64,000 nucleotides of DNA from the NCBI GenBank assembly GCA_020809705.1, contig CP085828.1:1054001-1118000 (forward strand), written 5' to 3'. Both the position numbers and the translations under genes were made by a program. Source of the stretch: Calonectria ilicicola. Its lineage: Eukaryota > Ascomycota > Sordariomycetes > Hypocreales > Nectriaceae. Under the pieces are notes generated by a model that did no database searches, was not told the origin of the DNA, and worked only from the letters and a program-made list of their open reading frames with translations. Positions 10,828 to 22,571 of the stretch are shown piece by piece; position 1 is the first letter of the stretch, and every line of letters starts with the position of its first letter.

Positions 10828-13243
10828 ATGCCGAACGGTGACTGTATTGACGTGTTACACGTGGATGGTAAGACGTGATGTGTAGCTAGAAGATGCGGGA
10901 TGGGAACTGACGATTTCAGGCCGACCTACTTCGATGCGGCTGCCCAATGAAACGATTCAGCAAATATACCTTCTCCTATCTCCACAAGACTACAACTCAG
11001 CTCGCCATACATGTCGATCCTGGTTCCTTGCCAGTCTCGATCGTGGCCTCCTGGTACGAATGCTGAAGAGGGGCGGTTGGTGGAGCAGCATCCTCCAAAT
11101 CATGAGTCCCCTGAACATAACACGACTTTTGAGCCTCAATCAGGAGAGAATAATGAGTAAATGGATTTTAAGGGAATGCGAACTATCCGATCCAGAAAAG
11201 TGCGCATTTAAAGAAGTGGGATACACGGATTTCAGTGGACTTGTGCCGGGAACCACGGTTGGAACGGTGCATGGGGCCCTCGTCTTTACAAGTAGCCTCT
11301 GCGGACGGTTTCTTTTGGTAACGCATGGGCGGAACGTCCACGTTTATGAATTGAACCATGTCTGCTCTGGCCCACGTTCGAAATGGTCCGTCCCATTACG
11401 GCCGAGAGAGACTCAACCCTTGGGAATCCCCCGGCCCGTGGTGACGGTGGCTTGCCCACGACAAGTCATTGCTTGCAGCATGGACACATCGGCAGGCAGG
11501 TATTCCGTTGCAATACTGATGCAAGGTCGAACGGGAATGGTTTACGACATTCCGGCTCAGAAGGTTAGAGAATCCAAGACAGCATCGGCCAATGCATCCC
11601 ACAAAGGCTCGGACCCGAGAATACTCACCCAAAAGACACTTACAGCCCCTGTCTGTATCTGCCAGGAAAGCCCTGCGACTCGGGGGCCTCCTATTGAGAA
11701 TGGCCCACGATCAATTTATAGCAACGTTTGCCATGCTGATGATCCCCCTCGTTCGGTTGCAATTTATGCTCAGCGAAATTGTGTGGCATTTGGATGCACA
11801 TCTGGCATTGAGCTGCACTGGGTGGATGCTCTCACAAACCAGGCTTTGAGCAGGATGTTCCCATTAGCATCACCGAGTGACTATTTGTACTTTCTCCCAG
11901 GAAGAAAAGGAGTTGGCGCAGACAAGAAATTGCGACTGCTCAGCTCTGCTGCTGGTCTGGGTAGTGGCTTCGGCCCCATCGGGACCTTGTTCCCAGGTTT
12001 TGAGGCCCGTTTCAGCCGCCCTGGTGGCAGCGGAGTTGTTTCGGTAATGGGTGTGACGACGGGGGGAATGGTGGTTGACGATGTTGATCCAGCAGGCGAA
12101 TGGGCATCTCAAAGGACGTGCGTTAGACCGCGCAACTTGTTCAACCCACAACAGCCGGCCAACGATGATGGTCTGCGCAGAGTCTCTGCCAGTAGCGCAG
12201 ACCACTACCGAGCGGTGCCTTTGAGCGATGGATATCACATCCTCTTCATCGATCCCAAAACGGGAAACCTCGGTCTGGGGACCGACGCGCCAATTGGATC
12301 CGTCAACAGGCTTCTTCGCAAGGTGTGGTTCCGCGCTCCTGCGGCCGCGTCGTCTGCATCGCCCATGTTATACACTGCTGGTGCAGATACACGGCATGGC
12401 GTCCGCGTTGCGGCAACATTTTCAGTCAGAAGTGGGGATCGCCTCTGCATTAGGTCAGACGAGGTTACCTCCAACGAGGGAGATCCACAGCGGAGCAGCA
12501 AGGCCGACAAGCAGATTGTTGTCTTTTACACCATTCCGCCAGACATGTTCCATGATATTTCTGGGGGAAGCTCTCTTGGAACTTCACGCAGGGGGCGGCG
12601 GACGGCGGTGGAGGGCGAAGAGGATGAAGATTTGAGGGAATGGGTTAGCTAGAGGCCAGAGGAAAGCTACGGCGAAATCAACATCTTTGAAGGACCCTTC
12701 CACAACAGTGGCGTTTATCCCCTGGAGATTCAAGGTCAAGCTGTGGCCATCTGTGGCAACGTGGTGGAGCTGGTTCTGGACTCTGGGCCAGACATGTTGC
12801 TTTGGGCGTTCAGTGCTGAGGGATGGGCTCGTGCATGGAGCATGGATGTTGGACGGGCAGCACCTCCCTCGCATGCCGCCATCCAACGGGACGGGAGCAT
12901 CAGGCATGTAGACGCCGACGATAACATTGTGATGGCAGAGGTGGAGTCTGACGATGGACTGCAGCCCAACGCAGTGACCTGCCTTGGTTTTAACAAGGTG
13001 TCGAGTGCAGGGTCGCTTTGGGGGCGACGGAGGAATCCTGCAGGACGATAGCAGCGACTGATGGCGGGATGGGAAGGGAGTCGCATGGGTGGAACCGTGA
13101 GCGTCGACGTGGTGGAGGAATTGGGTGGTATTACGAGGATGGATGTGGAGTTCCCTTAGGGCTACCGGCTGGAAGAGGACACGAAAGAGACGACGATGAT
13201 GACGAGAGTGGATAAGAGGAGGATGCATGCAAACAGTCTTTGA
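10828..13243 (+). pseudogene. F-box protein gene with three in-frame TAG codons
   Basis: The uninterrupted part (10934-12652, 572 codons) opens with an F-box (LPNETIQQIYLLLSPQDYNSARHTC then RSWFLASLDRGLL) and continues into a long domain that looks beta-propeller-like. F-box proteins usually recruit substrates to SCF ubiquitin ligases. A short first exon is likely: ATG at 10828, exon to 10867, 52-bp intron 10868-10919 (donor GTAAGA, branch CTGAC, acceptor TTTCAG), joining in frame. After TAG at 12650-12652 the same frame remains protein-like (GPDMLLWAFSAEGWARAWSM), then TAG at 13049-13051, more sequence (GGTVSVDVVEELGGITRMDV), TAG at 13157-13159, and finally TGA at 13241. Either the tail is decayed, the stops sit in unrecognised introns whose 3' ends are TAG, or they are read through. 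If the first stop is real the product is truncated but may still work. Confidence 0.75.
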
Positions 13244-14553
13244 TAACAACCTTAGCCCTAGTATGCAACCTATTAATTACCGTGTTTATTACCGCCCACC
13301 CCTCCCCTGTTCGTCATGTAATGACCATGATAGTTCCCAAAGTGGAGACTAGCTTCAGCCTAGAAGCTGATGGTCGCGTTCCGATGCCGGCCCTACCGCG
13401 AGCGCGGCGAGCGCGGGCTCCACATCGGCGCCGTGTGTGGGCCTCGAATTGAATTTTTCGAGCTCCGTGACCCGGACCGCCCCGGCCGCCGCAGCCTCCA
13501 CTCGGCGGTGAGCCGTGACGATTTGTCGCGGTCGGCAGCCGTACAGGACGAGCAACGCAAACGCGAGCACAGCAAGCACAGCGTCGCAGGGAGGGAACCC
13601 TTGTGCGTGGGATCTTGCGTCTGGATCTCAGATGTGCCTGCGCGCAATCTCCTGCAACAACGCTGCGTGACTGGAATCGGTAAAAGGAAAAAAATAATAA
13701 CTGGGGCACGCGCGGCCCAAAGTGGCGCCCCCGTCACCAAAACACCGAGTTATCCCCATCCACCAAAGAGAGAGGCTATCTCACCTGCGCTCTGTGACGA
13801 AGGTGAAAGGGTGAGCAGGGGGAGCAGGAAGGGAAAAAAAAAGAAAAACTGGGACGACCAACGGAAGCACGCCGACGGCACCCACTCATATCCACATATA
13901 CACACGCCCCCCTTCCCTTCCCTTGTGGTCAGTGGTCAAGGCTGCGGGCTCGGTTGGAGCCGCATGGATTTACTAGGTGCGTTTGCTGCTGTGAGGGCCT
14001 GAATGGTTCGTAGCCGCACTGCGAGCTAGCAGAGCACGCACACCAAAGGGGAGTGGGGTGCACGGTCCCCTTCTGTAGACGACCACACACACAGCGCTGC
14101 ACTGGCACTGGCACCCTAAAAATTCCCCTAGCCCGGCTCTCGGACTGCCCGTCGCGAAAAAGCACACAGTCATGGGGGGAGGGTGTGTGAAGTAAGAGGC
14201 TGCCAATACAGACAGAGAGAGCTAGCATCTTGGACCGAGGAGGCGGTTAAGGATTTCGGGTAATACGTACATTCTGAACGGTGGCGACAGCTTGACCTCG
14301 GATACCGCAAAGAGGAAAGATGGGAAAAGAGTATATATATGACGTCCCCCCGTCTCCCCCCCAAGTGATATCGAAGAGGTTTGAAGCTGGGTATTATACA
14401 GCAGTGTACAGTGGTGATCCTATCCATTCTTCTTATGGGATTCCTGTCATCTTAGATTCATCATCTTTTTTTATCCATCACTGGGCTTCTTTTTTTACAT
14501 CCTCCTTTTTGGGTCTACATCCCCCCCCGTGATATCATCACCAGCCTCCAACC
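13244..14553. promoter_or_regulatory. upstream region of the MFS transporter gene
   Basis: 1.3 kb without a supported gene. A 210-codon open frame (13370-14002) has no recognisable composition. The part nearest the transporter has a TATATATAT stretch (14332-14340) abutting a TGACGTC CRE-like heptamer (14340-14346), about 210 bp before the ATG. A pyrimidine-rich leader follows. These are motif matches only; use as a promoter is inference. Confidence 0.5.
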
Positions 14554-16553
14554 ATGGAGTCGACAACATCAAATGCCTCCTCGGCCACGCTGCCTCCCGA
14601 AAACAATGACGTGCGGGAGTTTGCCCCCATCAACACCATCACAAGCACCACCAACAACAACAACAATGGCCGGCCCCGCACCAGCTCGCGGGTCTCGCGC
14701 GAGCTGTCCCGCAGCCTCACCAAGGAGTCGCGCGACCCGCAGCTCGACATTGAGCTGCCGTACCGCACGCTGAGCGCAAACGCAAACATGGACGAGTACC
14801 GCGTCGAGGCGCCCGCGGGCTCCATCCCGGGCCCCGTGCAGCCAGAGGCCGTGGCGCGCAAGTCGGGCCAGGCTCCCGATCCCGTCACCGGCGAGCGCCG
14901 CTACAAGCTCGTCACCTTTACTCCCGGCGACAAGGAGAACCCCAAGAACTGGTCCAAGGCCTTCAAGTGGTGGTGCACAATGTGCGTTGCCCTGACGTGC
15001 TTCGTCGTGGCTTTTGCCTCGGCCGTCATCACCGCTGATATCGCCGGCGTGTCGGAGGAGTTTGACGTTAGTGAGGAGGTTGCTCTCGTTACAATCACCG
15101 TCTTCGTCGTTGGTTTTGGTGTTGGCCCCATGATTTTCGCCCCCTTGTCCGAGATTTACGGCCGCCGTGTCATCTAGTAAGTTTGCGCTTGACACTGTCT
15201 CCCTTTTTTTCGTATTTTCGTATTAACCGTTTGGTGTTAGTGGCTCGACCCTGTTGATTGCCGTCGTTTTCATCATCCCCTGCGCCGTTGCCAAGAATAT
15301 CGGAACCCTCATCGTCTGCCGTGCCATTGACGGTATCGCCTTTTCTGCGCCCATGACTCTTGTCGGAGGTACACTTGCTGATCTCTGGCGCAACGAGGAG
15401 CGTGGTGTTCCCATGGCTGCCTTCTCTGCTGCTCCCTTCATCGGCCCTGCTAGTAAGTCATTTCCCCAGAGTTGAAATATTTAAAAACAACAAATCACTT
15501 ACAAGATCTGTAGTTGGTCCCCTCATTGGTGGTTTCCTCTCTGACGCCGCTGGCTGGCGCTGGCTCTACTGGATCCAGCTCATCTTTGCCGGTGTCGTCT
15601 GGATCCTCATCACCTTCACCGTTCCCGAGACATACGCACCCACCATTCTCGCCCGCCGCGCCCGCAAGCTCCGCGAGTCCACTGGCGAGTCCGACCACGT
15701 CACCGAGCAGGAGCTTGATATGCGACCTCTCTCGGAGCGTCTCCGCGTGTTCCTCATCCGTCCCTTCCAGCTGCTCTTTGGCGAGCTCATCGTCTTCCTC
15801 ATCTCCATCTACATGAGTGTCCTATACGGTCTGCTCTACATGTTCTTCGTTGCCTTCCCCATCATCTACCAGAAGGACAAGGGCTACTCTGCTGGCAAGA
15901 CTGGTCTCATGTTCATCCCCATCGCCGTTGGTGTCGTCTTGTCTGCCTTCTGCGCGCCCCTTGTCAACAAGCACTACCTCACAATGGTCGAAAAGCACAA
16001 CGGCAAGCCTCCAGCTGAGGTCCGCCTTATCCCCATGATGGCGTCTTGCTGGTTCATCCCCATTGGCTTGTTCATTTTCGCCTGGTCTTCTTACACTGAG
16101 CTCTCCTGGGCTGGTCCTGCCATGGGCGGTTTCCCTGTCGGTTTCGGCTTCATCTTCCTCTACAACTCCGCCAACAACTACCTCGTCGACTCGTATCAGC
16201 ACCAGGCCGCCTCGGCCCTGGCCGCAAAGACATGCATCCGATCCTTCTGGGGTGCTGCCGTCGTCCTCTTCACCGAGCAAATGTACGAGCGCCTCAACAA
16301 CCAGTGGGCCTCATCCCTGCTGGCCTTTATCAGTCTCGCCTGCTGTGCCATTCCCTTCCTCTTCTGGAAGTACGGCGCAAAGATCCGAGAGCGCAGCAAG
16401 TACGCTTACGGCGGCGACGAGGAGGACGAGAGCGTCGACGACATTGAAAAGGCCAAGGGTCGCGGCATGACCCCAGGCGGCGCATTGGTCAGGGATGACT
16501 CTGAGAACGATGAGGATCTCCGACGCGCCAGGAGCTACGTTAGCAACCCTTAA
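14554..16553 (+). CDS. MFS transporter, DHA1 drug:H+ antiporter type
   Basis: Three exons (14554-15176, 15241-15452, 15514-16553) give 624 residues. Both introns (64 and 61 bp) have GTAAGT donors and TAG acceptors. A hydrophilic N-terminus of about 135 residues (Asn/Thr-rich, then [14 protein letters not shown]) precedes the first membrane helix; the NPKNWS motif is typical of fungal DHA1 transporters. The MFS signature between helices 2 and 3 is clear ([14 protein letters not shown]), as are the motif-C-like run ([20 protein letters not shown]) and the segment [14 protein letters not shown]. Members export drugs or polyamines at the plasma membrane; the substrate cannot be read from the sequence. 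The start ATG has a good context (CAACCATGG). The tail is acidic and Ser/Arg-rich, perhaps regulatory. Confidence 0.92.
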
Positions 16554-17460
16554 ATGGAGGGGGGGCTGGCCACAAAGATCTTTATCCTACACAAACACAC
16601 ACAGAGTAATCTACTCGCACCAAATTAAATACAGATGCTTTGGACCGAATGGGCTATAAAAGGATAGAGGCTCTTAATGGGATAGAAACGGTCTTATAGA
16701 TTTGGGGGTATAAAGGTTTTTTTGCGTCTTTCTTTTGTATGTAAAGCACAGTAGAACATTATACCCAGGATTCATTATTGTTATTTCTATAGATAAAAAC
16801 AAATAAAAAAAAAACAAAAAAAAAAAACAAAGAACAAGCATCCAGATTGGGAAACGTCCATGTCATGATCCTGTTGCTCTAATCCTTTTTGCATCAGATA
16901 AAAGGATGCCGCTGGCTGTTGCAGCAGGCCCATAACCAACCATCTATTGTGTATATCTCGTCGTCGTCGTATCCCAGTCGATAGTAAACAGTAAAAGGAA
17001 CAAGGAAACATCTAGGTGAGGGGCAAACGGTGAAGACCAGAAAAGAAAGTAACAGGTGAAGAAAAGACGGTCAACGGCCACCGACAGCCACCCGCTGTCA
17101 GCGCTCAGAAAATCCAGACCGAAACTGATGCGGTTGCCAGGGGACGGGGGGTGTTCATGCGGCTCCGGCAATGTTCGGTAACAGTGAATGAGATCCGTGT
17201 GTCTCAGTGGACCCTCGGTATCCAGTGGTCCGGCCCACTTGGCACACATGGCTGGCAAGGATATCTCTTCTAGCGCCCGAGGTAGGTTCCGTAGTTAATG
17301 AGCGGCGTCGTGGTGGTGTGATGGCAATCACAAGGCGGGACTAGCCGTCAGGACAAAATCCTTCAAGAAGGGGTCCATGTCACGTCTCGTCTCGTCCGGT
17401 TCCATATGCGACGACAGCGTGCGGAAACGCACCGGAATCGGCAAAGGGAGCGCGCCCTTT
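16554..17460. other. convergent intergenic region
   Basis: The transporter gene (+) and the dehydrogenase gene (-) converge here, so both 3' UTRs should lie in it. There are A-rich runs near 16796-16830. No gene recognised. Confidence 0.45.
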
Positions 17461-18507
17461 TTAAATGGCTCGCACGGGTAGCGAGTCGCGACGCCGAATC
17501 TTCAGATCCTTGGTAAGCGAGTTCTTGCTGGTTCGGCGCACCATGAAGTCTTCAAGGTTGTTGAGCGTGCACTCGGCAATCTCAGTAAGCGCCTCCTCGG
17601 TGAAGAAGGCCTGGTGGCCGCAGACCACGACGTTGGGGAATGTCATCAGACGCATGAGCATGTCGTCCTGGATGATGTGCGATGAGTGATCGTTGTAAAA
17701 CAGCTCGCCCTCAGCCTCGTACACGTCGAGTGCCAGACCTCCGATGTGGTCCTCCTTGAGGGACTGGATCACAGCTTCAGTATCGATAAGGCCTCCTCGA
17801 GAGGTGTTGACAAGCATGGCACCTCGCTTCATAAGAGCAAGGGTATCGCTGTTGATGATGCGGCGAGTCTTGTCCATGAGTGGACAGTGCAGGCTGACAA
17901 TGTCGCATTCGGGGAGGAGATTCTCAAGGCTCCTGTACTCTCCATACTCTTCAAAAGCAGGCGACGGGAAGGGATCGTACGCCAAGAGTCGGCACCCGAA
18001 GCCCTTCATGATGCGAGCCGTGGCTAGACCAATCTTGCCGACACCGACGATACCAACCGTCTTGCCGCACAGCGTCTTGCCAAGCAGGCCGTCGAGCGCA
18101 AAGTTGCCCTCTCGGACACGGTTGTAAGCGCGGTGCGTCTTGCGGTTAAGCGTCTGGATAAGCGCGACAGCGAACTCGGCGACGGCCTCAGGTGAGTAGG
18201 AGGGCACGTTGGCGACCATGATGCGCAAGCGCTCGGCAGCGTCAAGATCGACATTGTTGAAACCGGCGCATCGCAACAAGATGGCTCTCACGCCCAGCTG
18301 GGCCAGAGCTGAGATGACATTGGCATTGAGTGTGTCGTTGACAAAGACGCAGATGGCGTCGGCTCCCTCGGCAATGGAGACGGTGTCCTCGTTGAGAGCG
18401 AATTCGTGAAAGACCAGCTCGATGCCCGAGCTGGCGTGTTTGGCATTGAGAACAGACGCTAGATACGTCTTGTCATAGGGTTTCGTGCTGAAGATGGCGA
18501 CCTTCAT
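17461..18507 (-). CDS. D-lactate dehydrogenase-type 2-hydroxyacid dehydrogenase
   Basis: Intronless, 348 residues, starting MKVAIFSTKPYDKTYLASVL. It belongs to the D-isomer-specific 2-hydroxyacid dehydrogenases and most resembles the fermentative LdhA group of bacteria, which reduces pyruvate to D-lactate with NADH. The nucleotide-binding motif is GIVGVGKIG, after the diagnostic SPEAVAEFAVALIQTLNRK. The catalytic Arg (NTSRGGLID, Arg237), Glu (DVYEAEGELF, Glu264) and His (CGHQAFFTEEAL, His298) are all present. Length matches the family (about 330-350). No targeting peptide is visible, so it should be cytosolic. The absence of introns and the LdhA-like sequence leave open an old transfer from bacteria, but this cannot be decided here. 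Substrate choice within the family is not certain. Confidence 0.9.
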   Translation of the reverse strand: MKVAIFSTKPYDKTYLASVLNAKHASSGIELVFHEFALNEDTVSIAEGADAICVFVNDTLNANVISALAQLGVRAILLRCAGFNNVDLDAAERLRIMVANVPSYSPEAVAEFAVALIQTLNRKTHRAYNRVREGNFALDGLLGKTLCGKTVGIVGVGKIGLATARIMKGFGCRLLAYDPFPSPAFEEYGEYRSLENLLPECDIVSLHCPLMDKTRRIINSDTLALMKRGAMLVNTSRGGLIDTEAVIQSLKEDHIGGLALDVYEAEGELFYNDHSSHIIQDDMLMRLMTFPNVVVCGHQAFFTEEALTEIAECTLNNLEDFMVRRTSKNSLTKDLKIRRRDSLPVRAI

Positions 18508-19954
18508 TGTGACGGCAGTGGCTTGTTGTTGCGGGAGGGAATTGGGAGCAGTAATGAGGTGATGTTTGTGTGTAGGTTTTTGTGGTGTTGCGCGGGGTTG
18601 AAGCTTCAGCTTTGCTTACTCCACACAGGTCTTGGTATGATGTATGTGCCTGGGCGACAAACTGGAGACGCGAAGCAAGGAATTAAATAGGGACACTTTT
18701 TTCCCTGGCGGATGGCAGGTTACACGAGAAGGGGCAAAAATAGGAGAACCGACCACCGAGGCAGGACACAATGAGGCTATCGAGATGTGTGACTCGAGGA
18801 GAGCGGGCTGGTTCCCAATCATAGCGGCATGGCTGGCATGTGCTACGAGAATCAGGCCATGCAATATCCAAGCTTTGATGCCAAGCGCGGGCGTGCGTTA
18901 GGAGGCGAGCAGGCTTACCAAACGCGTTGCAGCCCAACCAGGGAAAAAATGACGAAATCGGAAGTGATGGAAGCAATAGTTCCTGCTCTGATTGTGGTGC
19001 TTCTTGTTTTATTCTAGCTGCCTGATGTTGTTGCTGCGATGGTGCACTGACACCACTATATTTTTTTTTACTTGTTCCCCTCCCATTTTTTTTCTTGGCT
19101 TTTTTTTTTAGCGGTCACGATCTCTTGGGTCGGGTAGATGCGATGGAGCCAAATCTATGCTCTGCATAATTTTTTATTTTCCCACGGAGCCCCTCAGTTC
19201 ATCTCACCCATCTCGAGTCCCAAAAAGTGGTCCGGTCGAGTGAGATCCTGGATGCGTCGCCCGGGCGGTGCTCATATCCCGAGGCCGTGGGATGGGTTCA
19301 GCCCAGGGTGCATCGGCCGATACGCGCCAGGGTTGCCAGAGCCTCAGCCATCTCGCCGCCCTTGAACATGCCGTGATTCATGATCTGACCATCCCTAATC
19401 GGCAGTTTGTTCGATATCTTGCATATGGCTTGCCGTCCCAGCCCCCAAGGGAGGCAGCCTCGGGGAGATGTATCTTCATTCCCGGTTGGCCCAGGCCGAT
19501 CAGCGGGCCATCTCCGCGAAGCCTATGCCTCCCGATGTCAGGTGTTTGTTGGGCCTCATATATCAACTTGGATGACTCATGGCGCTTCCGGGAGCCCTTG
19601 AAGGGGGCCGCGCTGTGCCACGCGGCTCAGCTGTCAGTTGATCGCGCCAGCTTCACTTTGCCCACGCTTTTGCACCAACCAGCAGCAAAGGAATCATGAT
19701 GACACCTGACACCGGGAAATACGAGGGGGCGGACAAGAGGCAAAAGGGAAAAAATAAGTAAAGAAAAGGTCACATCAAGCTGACCATTTAGAGGGCCAAT
19801 GGTCAAGTAAATTGAAACCTCATGGATTGAATCTGGTTTCTATTGGACCGTCACTTTTTGCATCATGCGATTGGCCACAACCTTACTGCAACCTTATGCT
19901 CGTTTGATCCCTTTACTTTCCTTTCCTTTCCTTCCCTTACTCTATAACTAAAAC
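18508..19954. other. intergenic, promoter of dehydrogenase and 3' side of GH43 gene
   Basis: About 1.4 kb. The first part should be the 5' UTR and promoter of the minus-strand dehydrogenase; the last part should be the 3' UTR of the minus-strand GH43 gene. T-rich tracts occur near 19060-19110. Open frames around 19138-19699 lack recognisable features. Confidence 0.4.
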
Positions 19955-20990
19955 TTATTGAGGTTCGTTAATTTGCGTCGAGAATGAAACAGGGGCACCC
20001 AAGTTTACAGAGCCGCTGCTGCTAATTGAAATCTTCTGAATCATGGTATATCGCCGGTCATCACAAGCACCACCAGACTCAGACGTCGCATGGTATGCAA
20101 TCCACGTCTCCTGTCCACTAGGGCTCTGGAAAAAAGAATTGTGACCCGTTCCGTAATTGCCAGAGCCGCTGCTCAGCTGGCAGCCGTTGCTCTTCTTCCA
20201 CGCGCTCGCCTGCTCCGGGTTCGTGGTACCGTCCCATGTCAACAGGCCGACGCAGTAGTTGGCGCTCCAGCAGTACGAAGCTGAGTAAGAAATCATCGTC
20301 TTCCCGCCGGCGTAGAGCGCTGCAGGCCCTTCGTTTACCGGATGTGAGAACTTTTCCCAGGCCTGGTCTGGCTGCGAGATGATGTGGATGTCGCCAGAGA
20401 GTGAGACGTAGTCGCTGTTGAGCTTCTGCAGACAAATCGACTGATACTGGACCCCGTACATGCAGGAGAACATGAGGTAGTTGCCATGCGAGCTGAAACG
20501 AAGGATGGATGCATCAAGCGACCACACGTCACTTAGTCGGCCTGCATATTCGTAGCTATTATCCCAGGCACTGGCGCCACCTAATTATATAGATCAGTTA
20601 TCATTATCTACAACAACGATCACACACCATACCTCTCAAAACATGCATTCTCTGGCCATCGAGGTTGTCGCAATTTCCTGCGGTAAAGTAAACATACCAC
20701 CGGTTGCCCAACCAGTGAATCTCCGGGGCCCAGATGTTGCAGGCGCGGCTGGCCACCGTCGACGAGTAGATGGTCTTCTTTGTAGCCGTCTTGAGCCCTG
20801 CAATGGTCGTGGAGCGTGCAATCTGTACATTGGTCCACGAGGTCGACATGAGGTAGTAGTAACCGTCACCAGAATACGTGACAAAAGGATCACTGCCGCC
20901 CGGGTTACGGATCGGGTTGGTGAATGCGGTTGCGGAACCAAAAAGGCTCCACAGCGCCGTGAAAGTGCCAGCAATACTCGAAAACTTCAT
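19955..20990 (-). CDS. secreted glycoside hydrolase family 43 enzyme
   Basis: Two exons, 20990-20633 and 20580-19955, separated by a 52-bp intron (donor GTATGG, acceptor TTAG), encode 327 residues. A signal peptide (MKFSSIAGTFTALWSLFGSA) leads into the five-bladed propeller. GH43 catalytic residues are visible: general base Asp34 in NPGGSDPF, pKa-tuning Asp142 in WSLDASIL and general acid Glu203 in VNEGPAAL. APEIHWLGNRWYVYF is typical of the alpha-L-arabinofuranosidase/arabinanase branch. It probably releases arabinose from plant cell-wall polysaccharide outside the cell; the exact bond is not resolved. No carbohydrate-binding module follows. It stands alone, with no other carbohydrate-active gene in the window. 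Confidence 0.92.
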
Positions 20991-21685
20991 GTTGAACCCA
21001 GTATCCCAATGCTTGGTTGGTTGCTCAACCGTAACTTTGAAAGCTGATAGAACCCGTGGTCCTTTTATTCAACCCCAACAGGGCCATCCAAATCCGAGCA
21101 TCTCATTTCCCCAAACTTCCGCATTTCTTGTTTGGGACATCCAGAAATGGTGTTGAAGTCGTTATAGGCGCCGCCATGTGAGTGGTGGAACAACTGGTTG
21201 AGGTGGGGTTCATGCACAAAGTTGTCGCTGGGGATGCGGAGGTGGGATCAAATAAAGTCTAGCTTTGCAGAACCCGCGATGCAGGAATAAGGTTAAATCA
21301 ACTCAATAACGAAGCGCGCGAATCCGGAGCAAGTGCCTTGTACAAAACACATCAGAGCTGAACAAACAGTGGGCTTATGATGTCTGCGTGTTCACGTCAG
21401 AGTCGGCCCTACTGAGATGTATATGGGGTGAAATGGGCTCATGAACAATCAGAACTTTCGGCAAGAGCTTAGTGTAGATCATCAAGAGGCCAATGCTTTC
21501 AAACAAACCGGCCACAACCTACCGGATTGCTTTCAATACGCCCTAGGTTTGAACGCAACTTGTAGCACTGAATCACTCTCAATGCATCCGACTTCAAACG
21601 AAGATTCACCCATGATTCCTTATACAAGCACAAACATCGATACAACAGGGAGAAAAAAAAACCCCGGCACTTCATGCCATGATTA
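20991..21685. other. intergenic, promoter of GH43 gene
   Basis: Upstream region of the minus-strand GH43 gene. No other feature recognised; the 97-codon frame at 21441-21734 has no coding character. Confidence 0.4.
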
Positions 21686-22449
21686 TCACAGGTCACACAC
21701 AGTCACGTGTGTGACACAAACACGCAATGTTTGATCAGACAAAGATGGCGAAAACCTTCTACCCTCCTCATCAAACAACGTAATTGTTTTCACCTTGCGG
21801 CACCAACTGAGTGAATCACGATCAATCCAACTGGCAAATAAATTTATCCGTAATTCCGGATTCCAAATATAAAATGCAGAGCCCAACACAACGGAGCCGG
21901 GACAACAAACCCACAACCTTTCAAACCACGATCGCCAGAGCTCAAGCATCTCATCTCCTAGAAGACCTGGCTCTTTTAGAACTCTTCCGCTTTCTTGAGC
22001 TGGCAATCCTAAGTACGACAGGACTCGACCCGATGGGGGAAAGTCCCATTCCTCATCGAGATCAACCAGCAACGCATGCTCAGCTGCTCGAAACTGGTAT
22101 TCATGCCTAACCAAAATGCCACGGTTCGTTCATTAGGTCAGCTTGCTATGTTCCCTCTTTGTCTTCAAATCTTGCTAATCTCATAATCTAAGTTACGAGA
22201 ATTTTCAAAGAAAGCCACACAACACATTCATCTCACGGTCTCATTAACTTCAGTATCGTACGGCACAAGGGTCCAGGCTGTCAGTTCGCCATTGTGTTTC
22301 GCGGCAGTCTTCGCCTGCTGGTGATGCTGAAGTCTCTCCTCCACCCATGCATTCAGCCTCAGTTCCTGCTGGAACCAGCCCTCATGCTTCCCTGCCTGTC
22401 TAAACTCAAGAAGAAGCCGAAGTTCCTTTACCTGATCAATACTCCACCC
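21686..22449 (-). CDS. unrecognised spliced gene, 5' end uncertain
   Basis: Two stretches of coding-like sequence join in frame. The upstream exon runs from 22449 (after a CAG acceptor) to 22237 and is rich in Q, E and L (VKELRLLLEFRQAGKHEGWF, LNAWVEERLQHHQQAKTAAK). The next exon, 22093-21686, reads FRAAEHALLVDLDEEWDFPP and ends at a stop. The intron between them, 22236-22094 (143 bp), has donor GTGAGA, a CTGAC-like branch and acceptor CAG; both sides are phase 0. I do not recognise the family. The first exon is not found: a possible continuation at about 22735-22650 (EELEKLTGPNGTPLDRLSNL) reads on the same strand but overlaps a plus-strand candidate. The gene could also be a remnant. Confidence 0.4.
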
Positions 22450-22571
22450 CTGTCATTCCACCTAACAACCCCCGGCACATTTCGCATCCGGACAATCCAA
22501 AAGATCCAGAAACAATAATTGGTTCATTCGATATCTTAATTGTTTGTGTGTGTGCACGGTTATGTGCTTGA

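Noticed and set aside
12608..12652. 45-bp intron to remove the first TAG of the F-box gene
   Set aside because: It would keep the frame, but the GTGGAG donor is poor and no branch site is visible; kept only as an alternative.
13370..14002. 210-codon plus-strand frame
   Set aside because: Basic, low-information composition in the MFS promoter; overlapping frames are open on the other strand too.
14569..15195. 208-codon minus-strand frame
   Set aside because: Antisense shadow of MFS exon 1; no domain.
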